Assembly: GCA_036386835.1 (NCBI GenBank) | Contig: DASVUX010000011.1 | Span: 372,001 to 436,000 of the forward strand | From: 2-12-FULL-35-15 sp036386835 | Lineage (GTDB): Bacteria; Bacteroidota; Bacteroidia; 2-12-FULL-35-15 | Reading direction: 5' to 3' | DNA: 64,000 nt | Shown: positions 61,821 through 64,000 of the stretch, in pieces | Layout of the letters: the number at the start of each line of letters is the position of its first letter | Numbering within the stretch: position 1 is the first letter of the stretch | Program-made: the position numbers and the translations under genes | Notes under the pieces: model-generated | Told to the model about the DNA's origin: nothing | The model's input: only the letters and a program-made list of their open reading frames with translations | Database searches by the model: none

Positions 61821-61894
61821 CTCCCTCTGCTGGACTTGAACCAGCGACCCTCTGATTAACAGTCAGATGCTCTAACCAGCTGAGCTAAGAAGGA
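61821..61894 (-). tRNA. tRNA-Asn(GTT)
   Basis: A 74-base cloverleaf: acceptor TCCTTCT pairs with AGAGGGA (one G-T), discriminator G; anticodon stem TCTGA/TCAGA with loop CTGTTAA gives GTT; T arm GCTGG-TTCAAGT-CCAGC. The integrase remnant nearby suggests past use as an integration site. Confidence 0.95.
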
Positions 61895-62074
61895 ATATTA
61901 TCCTGGTTATGTAACTTCAATATGTAATCCCGGCATTCCCGGTCCTCTGAATCAACACTCAGAGGCTTTTTCCTTATTCTTAAGATAATCCCCTCAAAAA
62001 AGGAGTGCAATATTAGCATCTTCAAAGCAAATATGCAATATATTTGTGTGAAATTTTTAGAAAAAGAACAAAAC

Positions 62075-62998
62075 ATGAGTTTATTAGTCGTTGGTACGGT
62101 GGCATTTGATGCAATTGAGACTCCTTTCGGGAAAACCGATAAAATTTTAGGTGGTGCTGCTACATACATTTCCTTAGCCGCTTCCTATTTTACAAAGAAA
62201 ATGAACCTGGTATCGGTTGTTGGTGAGGATTTCCCCCAGGAACACATTGATATGCTTCAGAAACACCATGTGGATACCACTGGTTTACAGGTCCTTAAAG
62301 GCCAAAAGACCTTTTTCTGGGCCGGAAAATACCACAACGACATGAATTCCCGCGATACGATCACTACCGAGCTGAATGTGCTTGAGAATTTCGATCCGGT
62401 TGTTCCTGCTGCTTACCAGGACTGCGAATTCCTGATGCTTGGCAACCTTACTCCCCAGGTGCAGCAAAAGGTGATTTCCCAGTTAAAAAAGCGTCCCAAG
62501 CTGATCGTGCTGGATACCATGAACTTCTGGATGGACATTGCCATGCCGGAACTGCTTGAAACCCTTAAGCAGATCGATGTGCTTACCATCAACGATGCGG
62601 AAGCACGCCAGCTCTCAAACGAATATTCACTTGTAAAAGCAGCCCAAAAGATCCTTACAATGGGGCCTAAATACCTGATCATCAAAAAAGGTGAGCATGG
62701 TGCCCTGCTTTTCAACAAGGAACAGGTGTTCTTCGCACCTGCATTGCCGCTGGAAGATGTTTTCGATCCGACAGGCGCGGGCGACAGCTTCGCAGGTGGC
62801 TTCATCGGATACCTTGCGGAAACGGAAGATATCTCTTTTGATAATATGAAACGTGCGATCATCTTCGGATCGGCAACTGCTTCTTTCTGCGTGGAGAAAT
62901 TCGGTACGGAGAACCTTATAGGGTTGACCCAGGAACAGGTGGATAGCCGTGTGCAGGAGTTTGTTGACCTTGTGCAGTTTGATATCGCCCTGGTTTAA
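62075..62998 (+). CDS. PfkB-family carbohydrate/nucleoside kinase
   Basis: A 307-residue ribokinase-like kinase from the ATG at 62075 (SLLVVGTVAFDAIETPFG). The GG dipeptide region LGGAATYISLAASYF is PfkB signature 1, and FDPTGAGDSFAGGFIGYLA is signature 2 with the anion hole and the catalytic Asp. The substrate, sugar or nucleoside, is not evident. A hairpin separates it from the convergent SOD gene. Confidence 0.85.
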   Translation: MSLLVVGTVAFDAIETPFGKTDKILGGAATYISLAASYFTKKMNLVSVVGEDFPQEHIDMLQKHHVDTTGLQVLKGQKTFFWAGKYHNDMNSRDTITTELNVLENFDPVVPAAYQDCEFLMLGNLTPQVQQKVISQLKKRPKLIVLDTMNFWMDIAMPELLETLKQIDVLTINDAEARQLSNEYSLVKAAQKILTMGPKYLIIKKGEHGALLFNKEQVFFAPALPLEDVFDPTGAGDSFAGGFIGYLAETEDISFDNMKRAIIFGSATASFCVEKFGTENLIGLTQEQVDSRVQEFVDLVQFDIALV

Positions 62999-63005
62999 AT
63001 AAAAA

Positions 63006-63047
63006 TTTCAAATTCCGGGTTTCAAATCTGAAACCCGGAATTTGAAA
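63006..63047. terminator. Hairpin between convergent genes
   Basis: TTTCAAATTCCGGGTTTCA pairs perfectly with its complement around AATC, a 19-bp stem. There is no T run, so termination efficiency is uncertain, but it can act on either strand. Confidence 0.65.
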
Positions 63048-63084
63048 TCAATTATTCCAGACGTAACGAAATCCTTTATTGCAT

Positions 63085-63852
63085 TTACTTTTTTTCTGCG
63101 GAAATATATAATCCTTCCGCTGTTTCCCAGTTCACCACATTCCACCAGCTTGCGATATAATCGGCACGCTTGTTCTGGTTCTTTAAGTAATAGGCATGCT
63201 CCCAGACATCCAGGGCAAGAACAGGGGTGCCTTTTACATCAATTGAATCCGAATTCATCAGCGGATTATCCTGGTTGGCTGTTGAGGTGATCACAAGTTT
63301 GCCTTTATTGGTCTTAACCAGCCATGCCCAGCCGGATCCGAAACGCTTCATTGCGGCATCAGTAAATAATTTCCTGAATTCTTCAAACGAACCGAATGTG
63401 GTTTTAATATCCTCTGCGAGTTTCCCTTTAGGTTCAGTTGCTGCATTTGGTTTCATCAGCGTCCAGAAAAGAGAGTGGTTGTAATGACCGCCGGCATTGT
63501 TCCTTAATGCATCCGGAAATTTTTCGATCTTTCCGAAGATGTTCTCGAACGTAGGATTTTCCAGAGCGTTTTTACCGAGGGCCTCGATTGCCTTATTCAG
63601 GTTGTCAACATAGGATTTATGATGTTTCCCGTGGTGGATCTCCATCGTCAGCTTGTCGATGTGAGGCTCTAAGGCATCGTATCCGTAAGGCAACGCGGGG
63701 AGTGAGAATTTTCCTCCATCGGGGTTAATGATATTGCCAGCAAAATTTCCCGAAGCAAAAGCACTGTTCAGGATTGAAGAAGCGGTTAGCGTCCCCAGTG
63801 TAAGTATTGCAGACTTTTTTAAGAATTCCCTGCGTGAATTTTCTTTTTCCAT
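63085..63852 (-). CDS. Fe/Mn superoxide dismutase with Tat-type signal
   Basis: A 255-residue SOD. The N-terminus SRREFLKKSAILTLGTLTASS has the twin-arginine signal RRxFLKK, so the folded metal enzyme is likely exported. Metal ligands are the His in EIHHGKHHKSYV, the His in HYNHSLFWTLM, and Asp and His in LDVWEHAYYL. Active-site Tyr is present in HHKSYV. Typical bacterial Fe/MnSODs are cytosolic, so an exported one is notable. Confidence 0.88.
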   Translation of the reverse strand: MEKENSRREFLKKSAILTLGTLTASSILNSAFASGNFAGNIINPDGGKFSLPALPYGYDALEPHIDKLTMEIHHGKHHKSYVDNLNKAIEALGKNALENPTFENIFGKIEKFPDALRNNAGGHYNHSLFWTLMKPNAATEPKGKLAEDIKTTFGSFEEFRKLFTDAAMKRFGSGWAWLVKTNKGKLVITSTANQDNPLMNSDSIDVKGTPVLALDVWEHAYYLKNQNKRADYIASWWNVVNWETAEGLYISAEKK

Positions 63853-64000
63853 GGTTATAAAATTTTAGTGATGAATATTTAATAACGTGTTAGGCACTGC
63901 TGCCACTCCCCGGTTTTACCTGGAATGACAAGGCACAACCACACGGCTTGTAAATTAGTTCGGAAGAGTTATCCGTACTATGCGAAGTTGATCAGCACCT

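Overview
The window is a Bacteroidota chromosome segment, most likely from a type IX secretion system (T9SS)-positive lineage; I cannot name the genus. Evidence: a PorW/SprE-like T9SS lipoprotein, two proteins with T9SS type A C-terminal sorting domains, many small lipoproteins, a bactofilin-AtpZ-atpB-E-F-H-A-G operon that ends without atpD/atpC, an ExbB-ExbD-ExbD-TonB cluster, and promoters with the Bacteroidota -7 element TAnnTTTG.

Left part (1-17.6 kb): mobile DNA accreted at the 3' end of a tRNA-Cys gene. The tRNA is at 17580-17650 on the minus strand. Its last ~18 bases (core GAGGTCCCGAGCRGATTT) recur at 1928 and, less exactly, at 1670. Each copy has a terminator-like hairpin beside it and, further out, a pair of short repeats exactly 12 bp apart. 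This implies three tandem insertions: a decayed element on the left whose integrase has two frameshifts (233-1519), a ~258-bp cargo-less remnant (1670-1928), and a ~15.6-kb element (1928-17596) with an intact tyrosine integrase, a RadC/JAB protein, an excisionase-like HTH protein, and a P4-type primase/helicase plus DUF6371-like primase pair. No capsid or conjugation genes are visible, so it looks like a satellite-like or small integrative element.

The main cargo (7954-15108) is a tight six-gene operon: calcineurin-like phosphoesterase, an all-helical protein (GASH-like), two adjacent divergent GTPases (DO-GTPase type), a GAP1-type protein with the HGYxDGH signature, and a metzincin-type metallopeptidase. 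It matches the GTPase-centred conflict systems predicted by comparative genomics and carries two different candidate effector enzymes. It is the most interesting system in the window. An XRE regulator, a secreted YD-like protein with an overlapping partner gene and a small HExxH membrane protein fill the rest of the element.

Core part (17.6-57.8 kb): a small Cys-rich CWC protein, folB, gltX, an rRNA-methyltransferase-like gene, several lipoprotein and small-HTH genes, a DUF4920/thiol-oxidoreductase group, an ALDH7-type dehydrogenase, rseP, dxr, an M23 peptidase, porW/sprE, the F1Fo-ATP synthase operon, a dicarboxylate symporter, a T9SS cargo protein, a DedA protein, the TonB energy-transduction operon with a PstS-like lipoprotein and TPR protein, a KUP potassium transporter, and a BNR/Ycf48-like T9SS protein. 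Intergenic spaces hold a dispersed inverted-repeat family (GTCATCCCG...CGGGATGAC) and an array of GCTCCGKAGGAGC palindromes.

Right part (58-64 kb): a second AT-rich accessory patch beside tRNA-Asn (61821-61894, minus) with a GHKL-type ATPase, a zinc-ribbon protein, a DUF2806-like protein, a membrane protein and a truncated, frameshifted integrase remnant. Core genes resume with a PfkB-family kinase and a Tat-signal superoxide dismutase.
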